This document shows positions 6,283 to 13,172 of a stretch of 20,143 nt of DNA, in pieces. Made by a program: the position numbers and the translations under genes. The notes under the pieces were generated by a model. The model was not told the origin of the DNA and ran no database searches. It saw only the letters and a list, made by a program, of their open reading frames with translations. The stretch lies in NCBI GenBank assembly GCA_039030125.1, contig JBCCEV010000076.1, positions 1-20,143 of the forward strand, read 5' to 3'. Source of the DNA: JBCCEV01 sp039030125 (lineage in GTDB: Bacteria; Pseudomonadota; Gammaproteobacteria; Ga0077536). How positions within the stretch are numbered: the first letter of the stretch is position 1; the number at the start of each line of letters is the position of its first letter.

Positions 6283-7239
6283 ATGGCTAACGAATTGAAT
6301 TTTGACCAGTACCCCTATCTCAAACGCGCCCGCGAGTTCTCAACGCGGACGTTGAAGAACTTAAGCGACAGCTTGGGGCGTGAGTCTCACCACGGCGTGG
6401 CAACCATTTATATCGCGGGCTCCCTGGGTCGTCTGGAAGCGAGCAATGTGGCTGATGTTGATTGTGTCGTTCTCAGCGATGGCCATCACGAACAAACCGT
6501 TGCGCAGGCATTCCCTGATGTTCATCGCGCCTTGAGCGAGACCGGTCTGAAGCTGCCTAAAAGCGATGGCATCTATGCTCGGGTCGGTGCCCCGGCTACG
6601 GTCTGGAGCCGTCGCTGGCGTGGCGATCTTAATGAGCCCAAAGCCACTTTCGGCAAACGTTTACAGTGCTTATTGGACGGTCGGGCGATTTATCGCCCCT
6701 CGGCCTTCGCTGATCTGCAGCAGCGTACGCTTTGCTGGTATGAGGTGGGGAATGATCCTCAGAACCTGGTCGATGAAGTTAAACGCTATCTCTATACATA
6801 TCGGGTGTGGCAGCGCTTCTCTAAGGTGAATAGCGAGAGCGACTCCTGGGCGCTTCGGCAAATCAAATTACGTGGCCCGCGCCTGATTACCTTCGCGGGT
6901 TTATTGATGCTCCTTAGCGATTTCGATCTTTGCCATCAAGCAAAATTCGTTAAGCGTTTGTCCTTGAGTCCCTTGGAGCGCATCGCGGCTGTCGGTGAGC
7001 AACATCAGCTTGCGGTTTCGCCGATTGTTGCACTCTACGATCAATATTTGTCGGTGCTTAATGATCCAGGCATACGCGCTGCCATGATTGCTAGCGTTGC
7101 CAGTTCGAATCAGGAATTGACCAACGAGCCATGGGCGCGCGAATCGAATATCTTAGAGCTCGCCCAAGAACTCGAAAACTGTCTTAACCTTCTCTTCGTT
7201 GCCTTGCGCCCGAGCGCGAAATCGTGGTCTGTATTTTAG
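6283..7239 (+). CDS. nucleotidyltransferase-fold protein of unknown substrate
   Basis: A 318-residue protein with the Pol-beta-type nucleotidyltransferase signature near its N-terminus: YIAGSLGRLEASNVADVDCV (43-62), i.e. the GS motif, then Asp58 and Asp60 as the metal-binding pair. A helical C-terminal region (about 165-300) without recognised motifs could be a substrate-binding domain as in GlnD- and DUF294-type proteins, which it loosely resembles. Nothing identifies the substrate or the transferred nucleotide. A GTG at 6208 would add 25 residues, but these look like translated promoter DNA, so ATG 6283 is preferred. The gene stands alone, divergent from the SDR and converging with the LolC/E-like gene 5 bp away. 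Confidence 0.65.
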   Translation: MANELNFDQYPYLKRAREFSTRTLKNLSDSLGRESHHGVATIYIAGSLGRLEASNVADVDCVVLSDGHHEQTVAQAFPDVHRALSETGLKLPKSDGIYARVGAPATVWSRRWRGDLNEPKATFGKRLQCLLDGRAIYRPSAFADLQQRTLCWYEVGNDPQNLVDEVKRYLYTYRVWQRFSKVNSESDSWALRQIKLRGPRLITFAGLLMLLSDFDLCHQAKFVKRLSLSPLERIAAVGEQHQLAVSPIVALYDQYLSVLNDPGIRAAMIASVASSNQELTNEPWARESNILELAQELENCLNLLFVALRPSAKSWSVF

Positions 7240-7244
7240 GCTGG

Positions 7245-8492
7245 CTAGTTACCACGTAGGATTTCCGCAGGGGCGATCCGAGCGGCTCGCCAGGCAGGGA
7301 ACAGCGCCGCTAGCATAGCGACTACCGCAGTTACAGCGAAAACGAGCGTCGCGTCAGAACCCCTTAAAAGTGCTGGCAGGTAGTCAATAAAATAAACTTC
7401 GGGTTTGATAATCTTAAAGCCGGCTAGGGCTTCGACCCACCGACCAAGCGGTTGCGTGTAGGCGCACAAGACGCTGCCAAGCACGATGCCGATCAGCGCA
7501 CCGCACAAGCCGGTAAGGGTCCCTTGAAGGACGAAGAGTTTGACCAGATCCGAGCGCCGTGCTCCAAGGGTTCGCAATATCGCTATTGCCGCAGTTTTTT
7601 CCATTACCAGCATGGCGATATTGGAGACGATATTAAAGGCCGCGACACCGATGATCAGCGAGAGAATCACAAAGAGGATACGCTTTTGGGAAGCTAGCGC
7701 CAGAAAGAAGTTGCGGTGATATTGAGTCCAATCAAGCACGGCAAACTGAGGACCAAACTCGCGAGCGATTTGGCGCGCGAGCGATGGGGCGAGACGTGCC
7801 TCCTCGAATTTAATCCGAAATCCTGTGACGGCCTGTCCCGTAGCGGTGATTTTTTGAGCCGTTTGAAGGTTGGTAATAATGAGTCGCGAATCGAACTCGT
7901 AAAGATCGGAGGCAAATATGCCAACGATGGTTAGCGTATGTAATCGCGGCGTCACTCGCGAAGCCCGCTGCTTAGGGTCAACGCTTAAGTGGCGGAGCTT
8001 GTCCCCAATGCTGAGATTTAGTTCGGCGGCAAGATGCTTACCGACAATCACCGCACCGCCCCCGCCCGCCAGATCGTCGAGATCACCGTCGACCAGCATC
8101 TCGGGTAGCAAGGACACGCTGCTTTCGCGCTCGATATCGATCCCTTCCAATACGATCCCCTTGGTTGTGGAGCCCGCCGTGACCATCCCGCTTGAGCGAA
8201 TGTACGGTGCGGCGCCAACGACCGATTCGTAGGCGCCTAACTTATTCAGTTCCCCGCGCCACTGAACGATCGGCGCAAAAGGTCTAAATAAGGTCGCATG
8301 CGCCGAGCGCGCGATAAGGTGATTGGTGATTTCGGTTTCGAAACCGTTGATCACCGACACCACCAGCAGGAGGGCGCCGCTTGCGATTGCGATGGCAAAA
8401 AGCGAAACCACAGCCATCAACGACGCGAATCGATTTCCCCGCCGGGTGGTCGCAAAGCGCCACGTTAAGGACAGTAGGAGTGAATGTGTCAC
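7245..8492 (-). CDS. LolC/LolE-family lipoprotein-release permease (FtsX-like)
   Basis: A 415-residue MacB/FtsX-type permease. TM1 at about 24-46 runs into the conserved VSVINGFETEI (46-56), a LolC/LolE hallmark; a large periplasmic domain follows (about 55-265), then three more membrane segments, with EKTAAIAILRTLGARRSDLV (conserved cytoplasmic loop) and the terminal FPAWRAARIAPAEILRG. LolC and LolE (399 and 414 residues in E. coli) extract outer-membrane lipoproteins from the inner membrane with the ATPase LolD. Here no lolD or second permease is adjacent, so it could act with partners encoded elsewhere, be LolF-like, or serve another export. The start is GTG with no clear ribosome site; a hairpin (8510-8532) lies just upstream. 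Family certain, C versus E undecided. Confidence 0.88.
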   Translation of the reverse strand: MTHSLLLSLTWRFATTRRGNRFASLMAVVSLFAIAIASGALLLVVSVINGFETEITNHLIARSAHATLFRPFAPIVQWRGELNKLGAYESVVGAAPYIRSSGMVTAGSTTKGIVLEGIDIERESSVSLLPEMLVDGDLDDLAGGGGAVIVGKHLAAELNLSIGDKLRHLSVDPKQRASRVTPRLHTLTIVGIFASDLYEFDSRLIITNLQTAQKITATGQAVTGFRIKFEEARLAPSLARQIAREFGPQFAVLDWTQYHRNFFLALASQKRILFVILSLIIGVAAFNIVSNIAMLVMEKTAAIAILRTLGARRSDLVKLFVLQGTLTGLCGALIGIVLGSVLCAYTQPLGRWVEALAGFKIIKPEVYFIDYLPALLRGSDATLVFAVTAVVAMLAALFPAWRAARIAPAEILRGN

Positions 8493-8509
8493 GAGCCCGG
8501 GTAGAAGAC

Positions 8510-8532
8510 GGGGTGCCCGTTAAGGGCACCCC
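8510..8532. repeat. perfect 9-bp inverted repeat (hairpin) in the LolC/E-like leader
   Basis: GGGGTGCCC (8510-8518), a 5-nt loop, and GGGCACCCC (8524-8532). It ends 17 bp before the GTG start at 8492 on the minus strand, so the transcript would form a very stable stem just upstream of the start. There is no U-run after it in either direction, arguing against a simple intrinsic terminator. Confidence 0.7.
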
Positions 8533-8599
8533 CAGGGTCGCACTTGGAGAAAGAACCAGCCGCCTGGCTCGGGAGACCAAACGGCGGTGTTATTACTAG

Positions 8600-8616
8600 A
8601 GCAGAATCTGTGCCAA
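8600..8616 (-). promoter_or_regulatory. sigma54-like promoter (-24/-12)
   Basis: On the minus strand the site reads TTGGCAC-AGATT-CTGCT. The -24 half TGGCAC is perfect, the -12 half matches TTGC at three of four bases, and the GG and GC dinucleotides are exactly 10 bp apart as sigma54 requires. The transcript would start near 8589 and lead into the LolC/E-like gene with a leader of about 97 nt. Motif evidence only. Confidence 0.4.
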
Positions 8617-8647
8617 CGAATAAATGCATCTAATTCAAGGAAAGTTC

Positions 8648-8659
8648 GAAGATATCTTC
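8648..8659. repeat. 12-bp palindrome GAAGATATCTTC
   Basis: A perfect palindrome, centred about 65 bp upstream of the start predicted for the sigma54-like promoter. It could be a regulator binding site, although enhancer sites for sigma54 activators usually lie somewhat further upstream and come in pairs. Confidence 0.4.
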
Positions 8660-8715
8660 TGAGAAATGCACCGCGAATAGGCTTCGCGCCATGACTTTGC
8701 GCCATCACGGTGCGC

Positions 8716-9117
8716 TTACTCTGATAACGCTCGTAATTTGTCCGCAGCCGACTCCCAGTTCACGCCGTCAAAAGCCTCCGCTCGAATACGCCGGAACGCA
8801 CTGCGATCCAAACAACGCAGGTTGACGCTATACCCGTCGGGATTAGAGCGGGGTATGTAAAACGCTTTGACGCCGCAACGACGGCAGAATAAATGCTTGG
8901 CCGCGCCAGTGTTGAATTGATAGGTCGTAAGCTTTTTCTCCCCGGCTTTCAGCTTGAATTTTCGCTGGGGGACGATGAGGTGTTGATAGTCGCTCTTTCG
9001 GCAAATCGAGCAATTACAGTGATGCACAATCACATCTTCGGCGGCAACTACCTCAAATTGCACGGCGCCGCAGTGGCACCCCCCGGAAAACACCTTCTCT
9101 AAGGATTCTGAACCCAA
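8716..9117 (-). CDS. GFA-family zinc protein (glutathione-dependent formaldehyde-activating-like)
   Basis: A 133-residue protein with the complete cysteine pattern of the GFA/CENP-V fold: CHC at Cys14 and Cys16, CNCSIC at Cys34, Cys36 and Cys39, and CRRC at Cys78 and Cys81, which bind two zinc ions. Founding members were described as adding formaldehyde to glutathione, but most relatives have no proven activity, so only the fold is safe. The earliest start is TTG 9117, without a good ribosome site; the cysteine motif begins 13 residues later, so the start cannot move far. It is the last gene of a tight leftward trio, 10 bp after the DUF2237 gene. Confidence 0.88.
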   Translation of the reverse strand: MGSESLEKVFSGGCHCGAVQFEVVAAEDVIVHHCNCSICRKSDYQHLIVPQRKFKLKAGEKKLTTYQFNTGAAKHLFCRRCGVKAFYIPRSNPDGYSVNLRCLDRSAFRRIRAEAFDGVNWESAADKLRALSE

Positions 9118-9127
9118 AGGGGCAGTC

Positions 9128-9502
9128 TCAAGCGTCGCTGTAGGCGCATTGTTCGAGGATTTCTAGCGGAACGTCATCGAGTACTGCAATGTGTGTTGCG
9201 CGCAGCTTAACTTTGGGAGCGACTCCAGCTCGATAAGCCTCCACCCAGCGTGGTAGGCAAACGCACCACTGATCGTCAGGCAATAACCCTGGAAAACCGA
9301 TCTCTAAAATTGGTGAGATTAGATCGTTGCCTTGCGCTTTGGAGTACTTGAGAAACGGCGCATCAACGACCACGCAGATCGTGTGTTGGCCAACGTCCTG
9401 CTCGTGGCAAGAGCAGAACCCGTCGCGTTGAAAGCCGGTAAGCGGATCAACGCTGCATGATTCGAGTGTCGTGCCCAGCACATTAAGTGTGTCTGTCGTC
9501 AC
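9128..9502 (-). CDS. DUF2237 family protein
   Basis: A protein of about 124 residues matching DUF2237 throughout: NVLGTTLESCSVDPLTGFQR (7-26), DGFCSCHEQDVGQHTICVVV, LKYSKAQGNDLISP, FPGLLPDDQWCVCLPRWVEA (70-89) and a terminal VKLRATH block. Six conserved cysteines (16, 30, 32, 43, 80, 82) suggest metal binding or redox chemistry, but no function is known to me. I chose the GTG at 9502, because it overlaps the stop of the preceding gene in the arrangement TAGTG, a typical coupling signal, and places the conserved NVLGT block near the N-terminus as usual for the family. A GTG at 9535 would add 11 residues inside the upstream gene. Confidence 0.88.
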   Translation of the reverse strand: MTTDTLNVLGTTLESCSVDPLTGFQRDGFCSCHEQDVGQHTICVVVDAPFLKYSKAQGNDLISPILEIGFPGLLPDDQWCVCLPRWVEAYRAGVAPKVKLRATHIAVLDDVPLEILEQCAYSDA

Positions 9503-9738
9503 TAGTCTGTCGACTCTTCGTCGCACAGACCCCACATTACTTTAAATCGCTGCCCTGGCAGCTTTTGAACAGACCACAATGGCTCATTGGCGTCTCGGCA
9601 TAAGCCATTGCCACGCCAAGCTTCACCCGCAGTCGGGAACATGTCCCGGGTGGCAAGCGCTGCGTTAATCAATTGGTTTCTTGTTCCGCAATACCAGACG
9701 CCGAAGGAGTCGCAATAAACTTCTATTCGATCATCCAC
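9502..9738 (-). CDS. small protein of unknown function (78 aa)
   Basis: I do not recognise this family. The 78-residue product is not hydrophobic, has no signal peptide and carries three cysteines (YCDSF, WYCGTR, GLCRDAN) plus one near the end (GLCDEE), with an aromatic-rich core, VYCDSFGVWYCGTR. It is supported as a real gene by its stop codon overlapping the start of the DUF2237 gene in TAGTG and by a possible promoter at 9771-9799. The start is GTG with no strong ribosome site. Together with the cysteine-rich DUF2237 and GFA proteins it forms a three-gene leftward unit, so a shared metal- or thiol-related role is a reasonable but untested guess. Confidence 0.62.
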   Translation of the reverse strand: MDDRIEVYCDSFGVWYCGTRNQLINAALATRDMFPTAGEAWRGNGLCRDANEPLWSVQKLPGQRFKVMWGLCDEESTD

Positions 9739-9770
9739 GTCTGGTCGGGGTCCGTTGGCTAAGAGGGTTC

Positions 9771-9799
9771 ATAGTAGACACAAATCCCACACCGCGCAA
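9771..9799 (-). promoter_or_regulatory. possible sigma70-type promoter for the 78-aa/DUF2237/GFA unit
   Basis: On the minus strand TTGCGC (9799-9794) and TACTAT (9776-9771) have a 17-bp spacing, ahead of the GTG at 9738. The hexamers match consensus at only 3 and 4 of 6 positions, so the call rests on spacing and location in the divergent gap. Confidence 0.3.
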
Positions 9800-9809
9800 A
9801 ACTATAGTG

Positions 9810-10343
9810 ATGCGGTGGTTTCGACATTATCGCGCCCTTGCGGTGTGGACAATTATCTTGCTTCTTGGCGGGGCTTGCCTGCCCATTACAGGAGGTGCCG
9901 CGGAGGGCTCGCGAGCGGCACACGAGGCGCCAAATTGGCAGCTTCAGGGAGTCGAACGGTCACCACCGGTCGATTTTTACGCCGCAACCGAGGGATATGC
10001 CACGGTCTTGTTCTTCTGGGCGACCTGGTGCCCGTATTGCCGCGTGTTGCTACCCGATCTTGAAGCTGTACGTGAGGAATTTGTCGATAAACCCGTTAAG
10101 TTCTATGCGTTGAATGTTTGGGAAGATGGTGACCCGAAAAGTTATTTGCGAAAACATGGGTTTGGTTTCGAATTGTTATTGAACGCCGACGGCGTCGCTG
10201 AGCAATACGGGGTGAAAGGGACACCCGGCGTGTGGCTGATTGATGAAAATAAACAGGTAAAATACGTTCGCCTGTCAGGGGACAAACCTGCGGCGGTCGC
10301 GCGCGCACTACGCACCGAACTTAAAGCGCTGTATCCAGACTAA
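9810..10343 (+). CDS. TlpA-like periplasmic thioredoxin-fold protein
   Basis: A 177-residue protein with an N-terminal signal or anchor segment (residues 8-30, basic start MRWFRHYR) and a thioredoxin domain. The active site is WCPYC (73-77) in LFFWATWCPYCRVLLPDLE, and the cis-proline is in GVKGTPGVWLID (135-146). TlpA/ResA relatives reduce disulfides in the periplasm; WCPYC differs from the usual WCGPC or WCPPC dipeptide, which could change the redox potential. Cys23 lies in GGAC, but the preceding residues do not form a proper lipobox, so a lipoprotein is unlikely; cleavage near GGAAEG is more probable. An open frame runs upstream to 9681, but those residues are basic and non-homologous, so ATG 9810 is preferred. 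msrA follows after 51 bp. Confidence 0.85.
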   Translation: MRWFRHYRALAVWTIILLLGGACLPITGGAAEGSRAAHEAPNWQLQGVERSPPVDFYAATEGYATVLFFWATWCPYCRVLLPDLEAVREEFVDKPVKFYALNVWEDGDPKSYLRKHGFGFELLLNADGVAEQYGVKGTPGVWLIDENKQVKYVRLSGDKPAAVARALRTELKALYPD

Positions 10344-10394
10344 CCCGGTGATAGAAGAATGGTCCGATAGGTTCGGCCAAACAGGAGAGAACAG

Positions 10395-11036
10395 ATGTTA
10401 AGCCTGCGAAAAGATGTCTCAATGCCGAGCGCCACATCGGCGTTACCCGGCCGCAGCGTGCCAATGCCAATCACGGCTAATCATTTCATCCTCGATACGC
10501 CTATCGCACAGCCATTTCCTGAGCACTGCGAGAGCGCGGTCTTTGGCTTGGGCTGCTTCTGGGGTGCGGAGCGAAAATTTTGGACTCTAGACGGCGTGTT
10601 TACCACCGCGGTCGGATACGCGGGGGGCTTTACTCCCAATCCAACCTACGAGGAGGTCTGCTCCGGACAAACCGGACACACCGAAGCGGTGTTGGTGGTC
10701 TTCGACCCGGCCGAGGTCTCCTACGAGGAGCTTCTCGCTGTTTTCTGGGAGTCCCACGATCCAACCCAAGGGATGCGCCAAGGTAACGATGTGGGAACGC
10801 AGTATCGATCCGCCGTTTACTGTTATGGTGAGGCCCAGCAAGAAGAAGCGCGAATCAGCTCGGAGCGATTTCAAGCGCAGCTCGGTAAGCAAGGATTTGG
10901 CGCGATCACCACAGAGATAGCCCAGGCTCCCGAGTTTTATTATGCCGAAGATTACCATCAGCAATATTTAGGAAAAAACCCGCTCGGTTATTGTGGTCTC
11001 GGGGGTACTGGCGTTCGATTTCACGGCGAGTCCTGA
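10395..11036 (+). CDS. msrA: peptide methionine-S-sulfoxide reductase MsrA
   Basis: A 213-residue MsrA that reduces the S-epimer of methionine sulfoxide in proteins. The catalytic GCFWG (53-57, Cys54) is intact, followed by VGYAGGFTPNPTYEEVCSGQTGHTE in two pieces, FWESHDPTQ, NDVGTQYRSAVY, YHQQYLGKNP and the C-terminal GYCGLGGTGV, whose Cys200 is the likely resolving cysteine. Length and layout match the longer E. coli-type MsrA (212 residues) rather than the short form. No signal peptide is visible, so cytoplasmic. The ATG has a good ribosome site, AGGAGAG, 6-7 bp upstream. The preceding thioredoxin-like gene is 51 bp away on the same strand, so the two may form an oxidative-repair pair, though in different compartments. 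Confidence 0.96.
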   Translation: MLSLRKDVSMPSATSALPGRSVPMPITANHFILDTPIAQPFPEHCESAVFGLGCFWGAERKFWTLDGVFTTAVGYAGGFTPNPTYEEVCSGQTGHTEAVLVVFDPAEVSYEELLAVFWESHDPTQGMRQGNDVGTQYRSAVYCYGEAQQEEARISSERFQAQLGKQGFGAITTEIAQAPEFYYAEDYHQQYLGKNPLGYCGLGGTGVRFHGES

Positions 11037-11042
11037 TCACGG

Positions 11043-12368
11043 CTAACCGCCCATGCCTAGCCATAGTTGCTCCCACCATGGTGCTTTTTGCGGGGTGTCG
11101 TTGAGGCCGCTTCGTTGACGGATGGTCTGAATATCCCACCCTGTTAGATTCGCCAGAACCTGGGATTGCTGCTCTCGCCGTTGGGGTAATTCGTATTCTC
11201 GATAGCGATGTGCCTCAGCACATTGCGACTCGCCCAACCAGGGGTTGCGTACAACGTATCGGCTCTGGAAATTCTTCCGATCCCCGGTTTCTGTAAACAT
11301 GAGGTCCTCCGGAAACCGAGTCTGGTCGTAGCGTAAGTGCAGACGTGTGAGGAAGGTCGGATTCGAACGCGTGTGGTTGTCCGTGAGCCAGAATACACCC
11401 AGGGCTTTAAGCTGCGCCGGCGAGAGTGGTTGCCCGGCGCATGGGTCGCAACTGGCCATATCCCAAGCGTATTCGGTAATGGCGACCTGACGACCATGAG
11501 CATCAAGATGCTTATCAAACGCCGCCTGGTAGAAGTTTCCGAAATCCTCTCTCACATAGTTGGGCAGTTCGTTGTTGGTCGCCATAAAGACTGAGCGATA
11601 GTTGCTTGTTTCCACGCGGCCGGTTTTTGAAATGGCATAAACCAATAGTTCTTGTTCACCACTTGCGTTGAGCATGCCAAGTCGGATGGGCAGCATGAAG
11701 CGTTTGCTTTCGTAAGCGATCTGTAATGGCCGGAGCAAGGCGTAACCGAGGTGCTGTTGACGCTGCAGATTCACTTTCGCGGCGAAAAATTTAAGGCCCT
11801 GGCGAATGTAGCTGCCAAGCACCTGTCTCGCTCCCGGCGGTAAGGAATAGCCCTGAGAAGTCAGCCAGGTAATGAGGCCCTCGCTTTGCGTCGCATCAAG
11901 AATCACAATGTCATATTCACCAACTTGATGGCGCGCCGCGACAGTGACGCCGAGCGCTTTTCGCTCAGCGGCTGATTCGTCAGCCATGATGTCCATCGCC
12001 GCCGCTGGAGCCTCCAGTAGTCGTTTATAGCGCCGGAGATGTTGACACGGATCTTGATCAAAATATTCGACGAGGCGCGGCGCGCTAAACGCGTCAAGCT
12101 GTTCGATTAGAGCACCGTCGCCGACATTGATTTGGCCGCGCTCAAGGACTTCGGGTATCGGAATAACTACAGCGAATTGTGAGGCATCGCCACGGAAGTC
12201 ATTGCTCATCGTCATGACCGTACGCTCACCATCGCGCACCATGACGACTCTCGAGGATTCGTTATAGAGTTTGGTGTCGTCCCCGGCGACATAAAAGCCA
12301 CAAAAACCGAAGCTGGAAAAGGAAGCTGCGAGCAGCCACGTACAAAAGGTGATGCGGGTAACCGACAT
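11043..12368 (-). CDS. DUF2330 exported protein
   Basis: A 441-residue protein starting with a signal peptide (hydrophobic 9-24), so periplasmic or outer-membrane associated. It matches DUF2330: FYVAGDDTKLYNESSRVVMV (25-44), the SNDFRGDASQFAVVIPIPEV segment (55-74), FDQDPC (103-108), TYAISK-type VYAISKTGRVETSNYRSVF (243-261) and a CxxC in WDMASCDPCAGQPLS (302-316). The end, PWWEQLWLGMGG, is unremarkable and lacks an obvious membrane anchor. No enzyme function is known to me. The ATG has an AAGGAG ribosome site 7 bp upstream, and the gene starts 3 bp after the stop of an RnfD-like membrane protein, so the two are translationally linked and likely work together. It converges with msrA 6 bp away. 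Confidence 0.88.
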   Translation of the reverse strand: MSVTRITFCTWLLAASFSSFGFCGFYVAGDDTKLYNESSRVVMVRDGERTVMTMSNDFRGDASQFAVVIPIPEVLERGQINVGDGALIEQLDAFSAPRLVEYFDQDPCQHLRRYKRLLEAPAAAMDIMADESAAERKALGVTVAARHQVGEYDIVILDATQSEGLITWLTSQGYSLPPGARQVLGSYIRQGLKFFAAKVNLQRQQHLGYALLRPLQIAYESKRFMLPIRLGMLNASGEQELLVYAISKTGRVETSNYRSVFMATNNELPNYVREDFGNFYQAAFDKHLDAHGRQVAITEYAWDMASCDPCAGQPLSPAQLKALGVFWLTDNHTRSNPTFLTRLHLRYDQTRFPEDLMFTETGDRKNFQSRYVVRNPWLGESQCAEAHRYREYELPQRREQQSQVLANLTGWDIQTIRQRSGLNDTPQKAPWWEQLWLGMGG

Positions 12369-12371
12369 AAA

Positions 12372-13172
12372 TCAACTCCTTGCGATATTAAATGGATGCC
12401 ACCGGGGCAAATTCGGGCTTTTTAGCCAGCACAAAAACAGATCGCTCCGCAGTAAAGGTGCGCACGCAACAAGGGCGTAAAGAGGCGCACCTTGAATGAA
12501 CCAGCGTGTCTCAAAGATGAAAGCGGTCGCGGCAACAGCGCCCGCAAACGCCACCCGAGTACGGGCGGTTGCTGGCGTGGTTTTAGGATCGGAGATCATG
12601 AAGAACGCGAACATGACCAGTGCACCGTTCGTTAGTTTGTGACCAACGATCGCTAGTGGGTCACCCAAATAAAGGGCCCTAAGAAAATGGAGCGCGGCGT
12701 AGGTAATCAAGAATGCGATCGAGACGTCCACGCGCTTTGCGCGGCTGATGATCAACGAACCAGCGACCGTCATGGTGAGCAACACAAAGGCTTCGTGCCC
12801 CCATTGTCCGGGTGCGATCCAGGCGGCGGGGGTGAGGGCGCACACAGCGACAATCGCCAACGCAGATGGATTGAAAATATGGCGCCCGTCAATGGCAAGC
12901 CATTTTTTGCTCGCCAGCGCGATGAAAATGGCGACGGCCAGCAACCAAGGCTCGGAAACCCGCAGTAAAAGCAAAAGAGAAAGGAACGAAATGAGGGCGC
13001 TTAGTACTGCGCGCCTCGCTGGTCGTCGGGACACGATGATCAAACTGATCACGAGCCCACCAGAGCCGATAACGATATCAGTGACGTCTACTGCGAAAGA
13101 TCGAGACACCGCGCCGACCCAGAGTAATGTGGTAAGCGCACAAAGCTGATAGATTCTCGGGTCATAACACAT
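12372..13172 (-). CDS. RnfD/NqrB-like integral membrane protein (solitary)
   Basis: A 266-residue protein with roughly eight to ten hydrophobic segments. It resembles the RnfD/NqrB electron-transport subunit family and the related proteins annotated as enediyne-biosynthesis UnbU: HIFNPSALAIVAV (98-110), AWIAPGQWGHEAFVL (117-131) and TNGALVMFAFFMISDPKTTP (181-200). It lacks the SGAT flavinylation motif I would expect in genuine RnfD or NqrB, and no other rnf or nqr gene is nearby, so it is probably not part of a complete Rnf or Nqr pump. The ATG has GGTGA 6 bp upstream. Its only partner in sight is the exported DUF2330 protein 3 bp downstream, suggesting a membrane-plus-periplasm pair of unknown role. 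Confidence 0.72.
   Translation of the reverse strand: MCYDPRIYQLCALTTLLWVGAVSRSFAVDVTDIVIGSGGLVISLIIVSRRPARRAVLSALISFLSLLLLLRVSEPWLLAVAIFIALASKKWLAIDGRHIFNPSALAIVAVCALTPAAWIAPGQWGHEAFVLLTMTVAGSLIISRAKRVDVSIAFLITYAALHFLRALYLGDPLAIVGHKLTNGALVMFAFFMISDPKTTPATARTRVAFAGAVAATAFIFETRWFIQGAPLYALVACAPLLRSDLFLCWLKSPNLPRWHPFNIARS

Larger units (their letters stand above)
8493..8715. other. 223-bp structured intergenic region upstream of the LolC/E-like gene
   Basis: The longest gene-free stretch in the window. It holds, from the LolC/E-like start outward, a perfect 9-bp hairpin (8510-8532), a sigma54-like promoter (8600-8616, minus strand) and a 12-bp palindrome (8648-8659). Near 8660-8715 the heptamer ATGGCGC occurs twice on the minus strand 13 bp apart. 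A 62-codon open frame on the minus strand is not convincing as a gene. Confidence 0.5.

Noticed and set aside
8510..8532. Hairpin as an intrinsic terminator for the GFA gene
   Set aside because: No T-run follows the stem in either direction and it lies about 190 bp past the GFA stop, adjacent to the next start codon.
8520..8708. A 62-codon open frame on the minus strand in the LolC/E-like leader region
   Set aside because: Starts at GTG/ATG without a ribosome site, ends inside the hairpin, has no recognisable similarity and overlaps the promoter-like elements; more likely non-coding.
9681..9809. 43-residue N-terminal extension of the TlpA-like protein
   Set aside because: Overlaps the divergent 78-aa gene start and would put basic, non-homologous residues before a normal signal peptide.
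9876..9880. Cys23 of the TlpA-like protein as a lipobox cysteine
   Set aside because: The preceding residues (LGGA) do not provide the Leu or Val expected at -3; a signal peptidase I site near GGAAEG is more likely.
12372..13172. RnfD-like gene as part of a complete Rnf or Nqr complex
   Set aside because: No rnfA, B, C, G, E or nqr genes nearby and the flavin-attachment motif is not found.
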